Source: Pseudomonadota bacterium
Lineage (GTDB): Bacteria > Myxococcota > Myxococcia > Myxococcales > Myxococcaceae
Assembly: GCA_023423535.1 (NCBI GenBank)
Contig: JAFAFL010000098.1
Span: 1 to 20,630, forward strand
Length of the DNA: 20,630 nucleotides
Direction: 5' to 3'
Made by a program: the position numbers and the translations under genes. Positions 1-8,462 of the stretch are shown here, in pieces. How positions within the stretch are numbered: position 1 is the first letter of the stretch; every line of letters begins with the position of its first letter. Below the pieces are notes generated by a model. That model searched no databases. It had not been told where the DNA came from and saw only the letters and a list, made by a program, of their open reading frames with translations.

Positions 1-582
1 CCTCACGACCGGCTGTGCGGGCGCGAGCACCGGCGGACCGGCGGCGGGCTGGACGGGCGAGAGCACCGGCGGCGCCGCGGCAGCGACGGGCGCGGACACC
101 GGCTCGGAAGCCACAGGAACGGGAGCGGGCGCGGGAGGCGCAGCCGGCGCAGGAACGGGGACGCCCCACTTCTCCATTTCGGCGACGGTCTGCGCGTCGG
201 CGGGATCGCTCTCGAACGCCTTGAGCAGCGAGGCCTTGCCGGCCTCCGTCTCGCCGCCCTTCAGCTGCAGCGCGCCGAGCATCCGGAGGGCGCTCTTGTC
301 GGAGGGAGCGACGGCGACCGCGCCGTTGAGCTCTTCGAGCGCCTTCTTGTCCTTCCCCTGGTCGGCGTAGACGCGCGCGAGGAGCACGCGCGGTTCGGCT
401 GCGTTGGGGTGCGCCTTCACACCCTTCTTGCAGACGACCATCGCCTCCATGAAGCGGCCCATCCCGAGATACGCCTCGGCGAGGGCCTTATAGGCGTCAG
501 AAGCGGGATCGGCAGCGAAGGCATGCTCCAGCTTCGCGAGCTCGGCCGGGCTCAGCGTCGTTTTGGCTGTTGGCGTGGGCAT
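1..582 (-). CDS. TPR-repeat protein with Pro/Ala-rich tail (partial, 3' end outside window)
   Basis: This reading frame is open for 194 codons from an ATG at 582 to the window edge. Residues about 28-129 form three consecutive TPR-like helical pairs: one around SDAYKALAEAYLGMGRFMEA, one around AEPRVLLARVYADQGK, one around KSALRMLGALQLKGG. From about residue 140 the chain becomes a Pro/Ala/Val linker with a short PPVL-x-P-x-QP repeat. There is no signal peptide or membrane segment in the visible part, so the N-terminus is probably cytoplasmic. TPRs bind protein partners; the partner here is unknown. The 120-190 region resembles proline-rich spacers in large myxobacterial TPR proteins, so a further domain may follow beyond the edge. 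The start has AAAGAG directly abutting the ATG, and a promoter-like TTGACG lies upstream. The TPR call is strong; the role is unknown. Confidence 0.85.
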   Translation of the reverse strand, partial: MPTPTAKTTLSPAELAKLEHAFAADPASDAYKALAEAYLGMGRFMEAMVVCKKGVKAHPNAAEPRVLLARVYADQGKDKKALEELNGAVAVAPSDKSALRMLGALQLKGGETEAGKASLLKAFESDPADAQTVAEMEKWGVPVPAPAAPPAPAPVPVASEPVSAPVAAAAPPVLSPVQPAAGPPVLAPAQPVVR

Positions 583-599
583 CTCTTTAGAGCGGGGTT

Positions 600-627
600 T
601 GTATCGGTCCCATACTGAGGACGTCAA
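600..627 (-). promoter_or_regulatory. Putative sigma70-type promoter for the TPR gene
   Basis: Reading the minus strand, TTGACG (622-627) is followed after 16 bases by GATACA (600-605). The -35 element matches consensus at five of six positions; the -10 is weak. Transcription would start near 593, leaving a very short leader before the ATG at 582. It lies back to back with the tRNA promoter on the other strand. Confidence 0.45.
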
Positions 628-655
628 CGCAGCGAAATCGTGCTCGCGTGGCTGC

Positions 656-684
656 TTGACACCGAGAAACGGCTCCGCTATTTG
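656..684 (+). promoter_or_regulatory. Putative sigma70-type promoter for tRNA-Ala
   Basis: A perfect TTGACA (656-661) is followed by exactly 17 bases and then TATTTG (679-684). Optimal spacing and a full-consensus -35 are what a stable-RNA promoter would show. Transcription would start near 691, giving a 5' leader of about 60 bases that RNase P would remove. The rest of 583-750 holds no gene that I can support. Confidence 0.55.
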
Positions 685-750
685 CTCGTTCCCGTTGGGC
701 GGCACCGCTTCTCGCAGCCCGGCAAAGCAGCAAGGAAGCACAGTGGTTTC

Positions 751-823
<73 letters not shown>

Positions 824-829
824 CAAAAT

Positions 830-875
830 GAAGGGCCCTGCGGATGATGAATCCCCAGGGCCCTTCGCCTTTTCT
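830..875 (+). terminator. Rho-independent terminator after tRNA-Ala
   Basis: GAAGGGCCCTG (830-840) and CAGGGCCCTTC (856-866) form a perfect 11-bp stem around a 15-base loop, followed by GCCTTTTCT. It sits seven bases after the tRNA and ends its transcript before the Hsp70 operon. Confidence 0.8.
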
Positions 876-882
876 ACCGTTT

Positions 883-906
883 TCCACCTCTAGAGCGTCG
901 CGTTCG
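883..906 (+). repeat. tRNA-Ala-derived sequence fragments
   Basis: Bases 892-906 (AGAGCGTCGCGTTCG) are identical to tRNA positions 771-785 (end of D-arm through the 5' anticodon loop). Directly before them, TCCACCTC at 883-890 matches the tRNA 3' acceptor region at 814-821. The two pieces are in reversed order relative to the tRNA. That is what would remain if a second tandem tRNA copy had lost its 5' part. Nothing suggests this copy is functional. Confidence 0.6.
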
Positions 907-934
907 TTGATCTGCCCGGGCCTTCTGCTAGAGG
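907..934 (+). promoter_or_regulatory. Possible promoter of the Hsp70 operon
   Basis: TTGATC (907-912), a 16-base spacer, then TAGAGG (929-934) lie directly before the ATG at 941. TAGAGG could serve either as a weak -10 element of a leaderless transcript or as a Shine-Dalgarno sequence (GAGG, six bases from the ATG). The two readings cannot be told apart by eye. The tRNA terminator just upstream means the operon needs its own promoter. Confidence 0.35.
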
Positions 935-940
935 CGCGGC

Positions 941-1554
941 ATGTCCGAGCCCTCTGCACCGCCTTCGGTGTTCGCCCGCCTGGCGATGGCGTTCGTCTTC
1001 TTCTTCCGGATCCTGTTCCAGCCGAAGCTGGCGCAGCTCCTCCTCCCCTACCGCAAGCCTGTCGCGGAGCTGCCGGCCGGAGATGCGACCGCCCCCGCGC
1101 GCAAGCAGGTGGTGGACGTGCAGCCGGAGCCTCAGCGCCCCGTGGTGACGAAGCCGGAGAAACCCGCCCCCGAGCGCGCCCACGCCTCCGGCCTGTTCGT
1201 CTTCTCGCTGCTGCAGCGCGAGGGCCGGCTGGTGGACTTCCTCCAGGAGGACATCGCCTCCTTCAGTGACGCGGAGGTCGGCGCCGCCGCGCGCGTGGTC
1301 CACGAGGGCTGCCGCAAGGTGATCAAGCAGTACCTCACGCTCGAGCCGGTGCTGAAGCAGGGCGAGGGCGATCCGGTGAACGTGCCGACGGGCTTCGACG
1401 CGCAGCGCATCCGGCTCACCGGGAACGTGGCCGGGCAGCCTCCCTATAATGGAACGCTGCGTCACCACGGCTGGGTGACGACGACGGTGACCCTGCCGGA
1501 CGTGCCCGAGGCGCTCGACCCGCGGATCCTCGCGCCCGCAGAGGTGGAGCTCGG

Positions 1555-1558
<4 letters not shown>
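941..1558 (+). CDS. DUF2760 family protein, Hsp70-operon partner
   Basis: The product is 205 residues. Residues about 9-36 are hydrophobic and aromatic (VFARLAMAFVFFFRILFQ), which could be a membrane-associated or amphipathic helix. A Pro/Ala/Lys linker follows. From about residue 83 comes a compact domain with LFVFSLLQREGRLVDFLQED, VVHEGCRKVIKQYLTLEPV, the IRLTGNVAGQPPYNGTLRHHGW block and a terminal ILAPAEVEL. I recognise this as DUF2760, a family of unknown biochemical role found beside atypical hsp70 genes. The stop codon overlaps the start of the next gene in an ATGA arrangement, so the two are translationally coupled and probably made in fixed ratio. I infer an accessory or membrane-targeting role for the two ATPases; no catalytic motif is visible. 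Confidence 0.88.
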
Positions 1559-3396
<1,838 letters not shown>

Positions 3397-3411
3397 AGGA
3401 GGCAGCGGGTC

Positions 3412-6198
3412 TTGAGCGCGTCGAAGGGCGTCATCGTCGGCATCGATCTGGGGACGACGCACTCGGCGATGGCGTTCGTCGATCCCTCGCTGGGGCCCTC
3501 GGCGCCGGTGGAGGACGTGCCGGTGCCTCAGCTCGTGCGCGCCGGTGAGGTCTCGCCGCGGCCGCTGCTCCCTTCAGTGGTGTACGTGCCCGCGGAGGGC
3601 GAGCTCCCCGAAGGTTCGCTGCGCCTGCCGTGGGGCGACGAGCCGCGTCCGGTAGGTGAGCTCGCGCGGTGGCAGGGCGCTCGTGTGCCGGGCCGCGTGG
3701 TCGCCTCGGCGAAGAGCTGGCTCTGTCATCCGGGCGTGGACCGGCAGGCGCCGATCCTCCCGTGGGGCGCGCCGGCCGACGTGGCGAAGATGTCGCCGGT
3801 GGAGGCGCAGGCGCGGGTGCTCGGGCATCTGGCGAAGGCGTGGGAGGACGCGCACCCTTCGCTGCCGCTGCGCGAACAGGAGGTGGTGGTCACCGTTCCT
3901 GCGTCCTTCGATGAAGCGGCGCGGGCGCTGACGGTGAGCGCGGCGCGGCAGGCGGGCTTCGAGAAGTTCACCCTGCTCGAGGAGCCCCAGGCGGCCTTCT
4001 ACGACTTCACCGCGCGGCACCGGGCGGGGCTGGCGAAGGTGCTCGAGGGCGTGCGGCTGGTGCTGGTGGTGGACGTGGGCGGAGGCACCACCGACTTCAC
4101 CCTCGTGCACTCGGCGGTGCTGCCCGAGGGCCCGGTGCTGCGGCGATTGGCGGTGGGCGAGCACCTCATGCTCGGCGGCGACAACATGGACGCCGCGCTG
4201 GCGCGCCTGTGCGAGCAGAAGCTCAGCGAGGGTGGACGCAGGCTCGGCGCGACGCAGTGGACGCAGCTCGTCTCCGCGGCGCGCAACGCGAAGGAGGCGC
4301 TGCTGGGTGATGCGCCGCCGGAGCGGGTGGGCGTGTCCATCGTCGCGGGCGGCAGCCGCCTGGTCGGCGGCGCGCTCTCCACCGAGGTCACCCGCGAGGA
4401 GGCCGAGCGCACCGTGCTGGAGGGCTTCCTTCCGCTGGTGCCGATCGATGCGCCGCTGCAGCGGGCTTCGCGCGGCGGTCTGACCGAGCTGGGGCTTCCC
4501 TACGCGCAGGATCCGGCGGTAACGCGGCACCTGGCGGCGTTTCTTCGCCAGCACGCGGCGGCGGCGTGGGCGGCGCTGGGCGAGACGCCTCCCTTCGAGG
4601 GCGCGGTGCCGAGGCCGGACGCGGTGCTGCTCAACGGCGGCGTGTTCAACTCGCCGAGGCTCAGCGAGCGGCTGGTGGACGCGGTCAGCGCGCTCTTCCC
4701 GGACCGGCCGCGCGTGCCGCTGCTGAAGCACGACTCGCTGGAGCTCGCGGTGGCGCGCGGGGCCGCGTACTACGGGCTCGCCCGGCGCGGCTTCGGCCTG
4801 AAGATCGGCGGCGGCGCGGCGCGGGCCTACTACGTGGAGCTCGCGGGTGGGGAGAGCGGGACGCAGGGTGTCTGCCTCATCCCGCGCGGGTTCGACGAGG
4901 GCGAGACGGTGGAGCTGAAGGATCGGACCTTCCAGCTCACCCTCGGGCGACCGGTGGAGTTCCAGCTCTTCTCCACCACCGCGGACCGGATCGACAAGCC
5001 GGGCGAGGTGGTGCCGCTGGAGGAGGAGACGTTCCGGCCGCTGCCGCCGATCCACACCATCCTCAAGGGCGCGTCCGGGGCGACGGGCACGGTGCCGGTG
5101 CACCTGCGCTGCACGCTGACGGAGATCGGCACGCTGGAGCTGTGGTGCGTGTCGAACGTGGCCGACGAGCGCTGGCGGCTCGAGTTCGAGCTCCGCGGCA
5201 AGGCTGAGCGCGCGCACCTCTCCGTCACCGAGTCCATGCCCGCGCGCTTCAGCGAAGCGACCGAGGCGGTGGCGCGCGTCTATGGCCACAAGCCCCTGCC
5301 GGGCATCGGGCCGAAGGACGTGAAGAACCTCGTGCGCACGTTGGAGAAGGCGCTGGGGCCGAAGGAGACCTGGCGGGTGCCGGTGCTGCGCGAGCTGTGG
5401 AGCGCGATGTACGCGGGCGCCTCCAAGCGGCGGCGCACGCCGGACCACGAGCGCGTGTTCTTCATGATGACCGGCTTCTCGCTGCGGCCCGGCTTCGGGT
5501 ATCCGCTCGACGAGTGGCGGGCGGGTGAGACCTTCCGGCTGTTCAAGGATCTCGTCACCGCGCACACCGAGAAGGCCGTCTGGATCGAGTTCTGGGTGAT
5601 GTGGCGGCGCATCGCGGGCGGGTTGCCGGAGGGCGCGCAGCGAGAGCTCTGGGACTACCTGCGGCCGCACCTCGAGCGCCGGGTGCCGCCGGACGTGAAG
5701 GTGCAGGGGAAGCTGAAGGGGATCGTGCCGGAGGGGCTCGACGAGATGGTCCGCGCCGCCGCTTCGCTCGAGCACCTCGACCCGGGCGACAAGGCGGAGC
5801 TGGGCCGCTGGGTCGGAGCGAGGCTGGTGCACAAGGACACGGCGGGCGGGCCGTGGGCGTGGGCGCTGGGACGGCTCGGCGCGCGGGTGCCGCTGTACGG
5901 GAGCGGGCACCGGACCGTGCCGCCGGAGGTCGCCGAGGAGTGGATCCGCCTGCTGCTCTCCGTTGGCCTCGCGCGGACGGATGGCGCTCCCTTCGCGGTG
6001 GCGCAGCTGGCGCGGATGACGGGAGACCGCACGCGGGAGATCGAGCCGGAGGTGCGCGAGGCGGCCCTGAGTGGGCTGCGCGCCGCGAAGGCCCCGGAAG
6101 CGTGGATCCGCATGGTGACGGAAGTCGTCCGCCTCGAGGCCGCCGATGAGGCGCGGGCGCTGGGCGACACGCTGCCGGCGGGTCTCACGTTGATGTGA
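3412..6198 (+). CDS. Hsp70-family ATPase with C-terminal DUF3731-like extension (second of tandem pair)
   Basis: The product is 928 residues, starting at TTG 3412 with AGAGGAGG nine bases upstream. ATG is not available near this point, and the ATP motif begins only ten residues in. Hsp70 motifs are complete: GIDLGTTHS at 10, VTVPASFDEAA, LLEEPQAAFYDF, VVDVGGGTTDF at about 219-229, LGGDNMD, and LLNGGVF at 406-412. It aligns with the upstream protein through WRLEFELRGK at about residue 597. Where the first protein ends, this one continues for about 330 residues of mostly helical sequence containing GIGPKDVKNLVRTLEKALG, RVPVLRELWSAMYAGASKRRR, VWIEFWVMWRRIAGGL and a late DRTREIEPEVREAALSGL. I associate this tail with DUF3731, a family reported fused to Hsp70 domains; that assignment is from memory and less certain than the Hsp70 call. 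A structured HEAT-like scaffold is possible. No GrpE or J-domain gene is near. Confidence 0.9.
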   Translation: MSASKGVIVGIDLGTTHSAMAFVDPSLGPSAPVEDVPVPQLVRAGEVSPRPLLPSVVYVPAEGELPEGSLRLPWGDEPRPVGELARWQGARVPGRVVASAKSWLCHPGVDRQAPILPWGAPADVAKMSPVEAQARVLGHLAKAWEDAHPSLPLREQEVVVTVPASFDEAARALTVSAARQAGFEKFTLLEEPQAAFYDFTARHRAGLAKVLEGVRLVLVVDVGGGTTDFTLVHSAVLPEGPVLRRLAVGEHLMLGGDNMDAALARLCEQKLSEGGRRLGATQWTQLVSAARNAKEALLGDAPPERVGVSIVAGGSRLVGGALSTEVTREEAERTVLEGFLPLVPIDAPLQRASRGGLTELGLPYAQDPAVTRHLAAFLRQHAAAAWAALGETPPFEGAVPRPDAVLLNGGVFNSPRLSERLVDAVSALFPDRPRVPLLKHDSLELAVARGAAYYGLARRGFGLKIGGGAARAYYVELAGGESGTQGVCLIPRGFDEGETVELKDRTFQLTLGRPVEFQLFSTTADRIDKPGEVVPLEEETFRPLPPIHTILKGASGATGTVPVHLRCTLTEIGTLELWCVSNVADERWRLEFELRGKAERAHLSVTESMPARFSEATEAVARVYGHKPLPGIGPKDVKNLVRTLEKALGPKETWRVPVLRELWSAMYAGASKRRRTPDHERVFFMMTGFSLRPGFGYPLDEWRAGETFRLFKDLVTAHTEKAVWIEFWVMWRRIAGGLPEGAQRELWDYLRPHLERRVPPDVKVQGKLKGIVPEGLDEMVRAAASLEHLDPGDKAELGRWVGARLVHKDTAGGPWAWALGRLGARVPLYGSGHRTVPPEVAEEWIRLLLSVGLARTDGAPFAVAQLARMTGDRTREIEPEVREAALSGLRAAKAPEAWIRMVTEVVRLEAADEARALGDTLPAGLTLM

Positions 6199-6211
6199 GT
6201 GCGCGACTCGC

Positions 6212-6241
6212 GGACGTGCCTGCACATTGCAGGGCGCGTCC
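6212..6241 (+). terminator. Hairpin after the Hsp70 operon, without a T-run
   Basis: GGACG-TG-CCTGCA (6212-6224) pairs with TGCAGG-GCG-CGTCC (6228-6241) around a three-base loop, 13 bases after the operon stop. No T tract follows, so it may protect the mRNA 3' end or aid Rho-dependent ending. The rest of 6199-6379 shows no gene. Confidence 0.4.
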
Positions 6242-6379
6242 AGGGTCGCAGGCGCCGGCTACGCGGATGCCGGGCTGGGGGCGAAGGCTCATGGGGCAAG
6301 CGTAGAGACGCTCCGGACATGAAGCGGTCTGCGCTGCGCTGAGCACGCGGCAGGCCGCGGGCGCGATCGCGGGAGCAGG

Positions 6380-7165
6380 TCAGCGCTCCAGCGCGGCGAG
6401 CAGGTCCTTCCGGTACACGTCGAGGAACGCGTCGCGGGCGCTGTGGATGAAGAAGTGGTCGCCGGGAACGGTGCGGTGCGCGTAGGGGCCGGTGGTGTGT
6501 CTTCCCCACTCCGCCACGCCGTTGGCGGAGACGCCGCGGTCCTCTTCTCCCGAGTAGGCGTTCATGGCGCAGGAGAGCGGGGACTCGTCCACGTACGCGT
6601 AGGAGAAGAGCATCTTCAGGTCGGCGCGCAGCTGGGGCAGGAACATCTGCATCAGCTCCGGTTCTCGGCGCAGGTCCTTCGGGAAGCCGCCGTAGTGCCG
6701 GTCGATGAACGCGAGCAGCTCGTCCTCCGGGCAGGTCATCACGTCCGGCGGATCGGGCAGGGGAAGGTGCGGCGCCACCCGAGCGGCCACGCCCAGGTGT
6801 ACCGGCTCGCCCACGTCGCGGCCGCGCAGCTCCCGCGCGAGTTCGAAGGCGAGCTGAGAACCCATGCTGTGCCCGAAGAACGCCCACGGCAGCGGCGGCG
6901 CGTCTCCGAACACGTCCGCCAGTTCGATCACCGCCTCCTCGAGGTCGAGGAGGAACGGCTCAGTGAAGCGGCGCTCGCGGCCGGGGAGCTGGACGCCCCA
7001 GACCTCCACCTCCGGCGCCAGGGCCGCCGCCCAGGGGAAGAACGCGTTCGCGCCGGCGCCAGCGTGATTGAAGAGGTAGAGGCGCACCTTCGCCTCCGGC
7101 ACCGGCTTGAAGCGGATGAACCACTTATCCGCTGTCCCTTCGCCGCCCGCGTCTGACCCGCTCAT
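6380..7165 (-). CDS. Type II thioesterase (alpha/beta hydrolase)
   Basis: The product is 261 residues from the ATG at 7165. A TTG at 7195 would add ten residues but has no ribosome site; the ATG has GGAG four bases upstream. It matches stand-alone TEII/GrsT-like thioesterases: RLYLFNHAGAGANAFFPWA near the start, VQLPGRERRF, nucleophile elbow FFGHSMGS with Ser100, the substrate-side block ending APHLPLPDPP, the acid region YSGEEDRG with Asp209, and GDHFFI with His237. The full Ser-Asp-His triad is present and the length is normal. Such enzymes hydrolyse stalled or misprimed acyl groups from carrier proteins of polyketide and nonribosomal peptide synthases. No such synthase, carrier protein or phosphopantetheinyl transferase is in the window, so its partner is elsewhere or it acts on other acyl thioesters. 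Confidence 0.9.
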   Translation of the reverse strand: MSGSDAGGEGTADKWFIRFKPVPEAKVRLYLFNHAGAGANAFFPWAAALAPEVEVWGVQLPGRERRFTEPFLLDLEEAVIELADVFGDAPPLPWAFFGHSMGSQLAFELARELRGRDVGEPVHLGVAARVAPHLPLPDPPDVMTCPEDELLAFIDRHYGGFPKDLRREPELMQMFLPQLRADLKMLFSYAYVDESPLSCAMNAYSGEEDRGVSANGVAEWGRHTTGPYAHRTVPGDHFFIHSARDAFLDVYRKDLLAALER

Positions 7166-7300
7166 CTCGCTCCCGGCCTCCGGAAGGGCCCGCAACGCCG
7201 CGACGCCCGGTGGCCAATTGTGCCCCAGGGCTCGCCGACTGCGGATGGATCTCTCCCCTTCCCCTCCCCGTCCGGGACGGAGAGCGGTCCTCCTCAGAGG

Positions 7301-7344
7301 CCGGGTCCCTCGCGGGCCCGGATCAGGAGAGGCTTCTGGCCTCT
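7301..7344 (-). terminator. Two adjacent hairpins after the zinc-ribbon gene
   Basis: AGAGGC/GCCTCT (7328-7344, five-base loop) overlaps the stop codon of the gene ending at 7343. A second hairpin follows, CCGGG-T-CCC / GGG-CCCGG (7301-7321), with one bulged T. Neither has a T tract. Their place between two co-directional genes fits a transcription boundary, but strength cannot be judged from sequence. Confidence 0.35.
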
Positions 7345-7753
7345 AGCCTTCGGTGCCGAAAACGGCGGCTTCGACGGCGCTGATCGCCGCTTCCACCACC
7401 GGCTCCGCGGCGATGGCGGTGGCGACGTGGAGCGACGGCGGCGGCTGGGCGGCGACGGGCAGCACCGCCACCTCGGCCTCCTGCGCCTGCTCCTTCTTCT
7501 TCCCGCCGGTGGCGCCGCGGCACGTGCGGCACCAGGGCTGGTTCCGGATCGCGCCGTCCGCCATCTTCCGCAGCCCGAACTGCGCCAGCGGCTTCATCGA
7601 CTTGCACTTCAGGCACATGAGGGTGATCAGCACCTCATTGCCCTCCGCGTCGTAGATGGCCGTCTTGCGCTTCTTGCGGGGCTGCCCCGGCTCCCGTGCC
7701 TTGGCCTTCTGCGCCTGCGGCGCCGGCATCATCGGGGTGACCTTGTAAAGCAT
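7343..7753 (-). CDS. Small zinc-ribbon-like protein, function unknown
   Basis: The product is 136 residues from the ATG at 7753, which follows a strong GAGGAGGGAG ribosome site, so the start is firm. Residues 15-32 are a basic, Pro/Lys/Arg-rich stretch. Two CxxC knuckles follow, C47-LK-C50 and C75-RT-C78, separated by 24 residues holding KPLAQFGLRKMADGAIRNQ. This layout fits a treble-clef or zinc-ribbon fold binding one zinc. The C-terminal 45 residues are Ala/Val/Glu-rich without charge clusters and may form helices. No catalytic motif is visible. A nucleic-acid-binding or protein-interaction role is plausible from the zinc ribbon and the basic N-terminus, but this is inference. It reads as a single gene, with hairpins at its end and a 135-base gap upstream. 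Confidence 0.8.
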   Translation of the reverse strand: MLYKVTPMMPAPQAQKAKAREPGQPRKKRKTAIYDAEGNEVLITLMCLKCKSMKPLAQFGLRKMADGAIRNQPWCRTCRGATGGKKKEQAQEAEVAVLPVAAQPPPSLHVATAIAAEPVVEAAISAVEAAVFGTEG

Positions 7754-7820
7754 CGTTTCTCCCTCCTCACACCAACCGCGCCCAGCCTAGCGATGGGGTC
7801 TGACATCCACTTTCGCGCCA

Positions 7821-7873
7821 GGGCCGGTAAATCGGCCCCGGACGCGTTTTTCCCTGAGGATCCGCGGGGATCC
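7821..7873. other. Inverted-repeat-rich intergenic region
   Basis: GGGCCG-GTAAAT-CGGCCC (7821-7838) is a six-base-pair hairpin with TTTTT at 7847-7851, which would read as a terminator only for plus-strand transcripts. GGATCC-GCGG-GGATCC (7858-7873) is a second perfect hairpin. Both flanking genes are on the minus strand, so these lie between the Cys-rich lipoprotein stop and the zinc-ribbon start and may end the lipoprotein transcript. Confidence 0.35.
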
Positions 7874-7888
7874 GGCGTCAGACGGCGG

Positions 7889-8413
7889 TCAATCGACCGG
7901 CACGCACAGCCCTGTCCGCCCCGGCCCGCCAGCACCCTCGCACGAGGCAGCGCGGGCCTGGATGCAGGTCTCTCCTGCCGCGCATCGGTTGAAGAAGTCG
8001 CAGCTCCTGTAGCAGCGGTCGTCGAACAGGCCGGCCCCATCACCGGCATCGACATCGCTACAGGCCGTGCCTCCGTCCGATCCCTCCACACAGGTGAAGG
8101 TCGTCCGACACCACTCGCCCGATGGGCAGCCAAGGCAGGTCCCCGCATCGCGGTCCACGCACAACTGCGCCGACGACCTCGCGGTGGGGCGGCAGTCCTG
8201 CGTGCAGGTCTGGGCGTCCACGAACGGCGAGGGACACGACCACTTGCCGTCCGCGCACACGGCGGCGGTGCCCTGGTCCGTGCAACACGCCATGCACGTC
8301 GGCTCGGAACTTCGGGGACAACCGGGCTCCTCCCCGCTGCACCCCAACAGCCCTGCCGCAACGATCAAACCGACGGAGATGAAGCCGCGAACGGCCACTC
8401 GGAGAATCGACAT
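7889..8413 (-). CDS. Cysteine-rich lipoprotein
   Basis: The product is 174 residues from the ATG at 8413, with AGAGG seven bases upstream. The N-terminus is a lipoprotein signal: a basic n-region, hydrophobic FISVGLIVAAGLL and lipobox LLGC with Cys25 as the lipidated residue. The mature part has 20 further cysteines, an even number consistent with up to ten disulfides, spread along the chain in small units (CMACC, CLGC, CYRSC). Asp/Gly-rich spacers such as DVDAGDGAG separate them. Myxobacteria encode many such secreted proteins; I recognise the style, not a named family. It lies 49 bases downstream of the nucleotidase lipoprotein on the same strand, likely one transcript. Location would be the outer membrane or surface. 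Function is unknown. Confidence 0.85.
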   Translation of the reverse strand: MSILRVAVRGFISVGLIVAAGLLGCSGEEPGCPRSSEPTCMACCTDQGTAAVCADGKWSCPSPFVDAQTCTQDCRPTARSSAQLCVDRDAGTCLGCPSGEWCRTTFTCVEGSDGGTACSDVDAGDGAGLFDDRCYRSCDFFNRCAAGETCIQARAASCEGAGGPGRTGLCVPVD

Positions 8414-8462
8414 CACTGAACCTCTGCTGCGCTCCGGCCCGTCGCCTCGCGCCACCAGAAGC

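Noticed and set aside
1..72. Short GAGCACCGGCGG direct repeat (24-35 and 61-72)
   Set aside because: It encodes the PPVL repeat of the Pro/Ala linker, so it is a by-product of low-complexity protein sequence.
5655..6887. Minus-strand frame of 410 codons spanning the operon end and the thioesterase
   Set aside because: It is out of frame with the thioesterase triad and has shadow composition.
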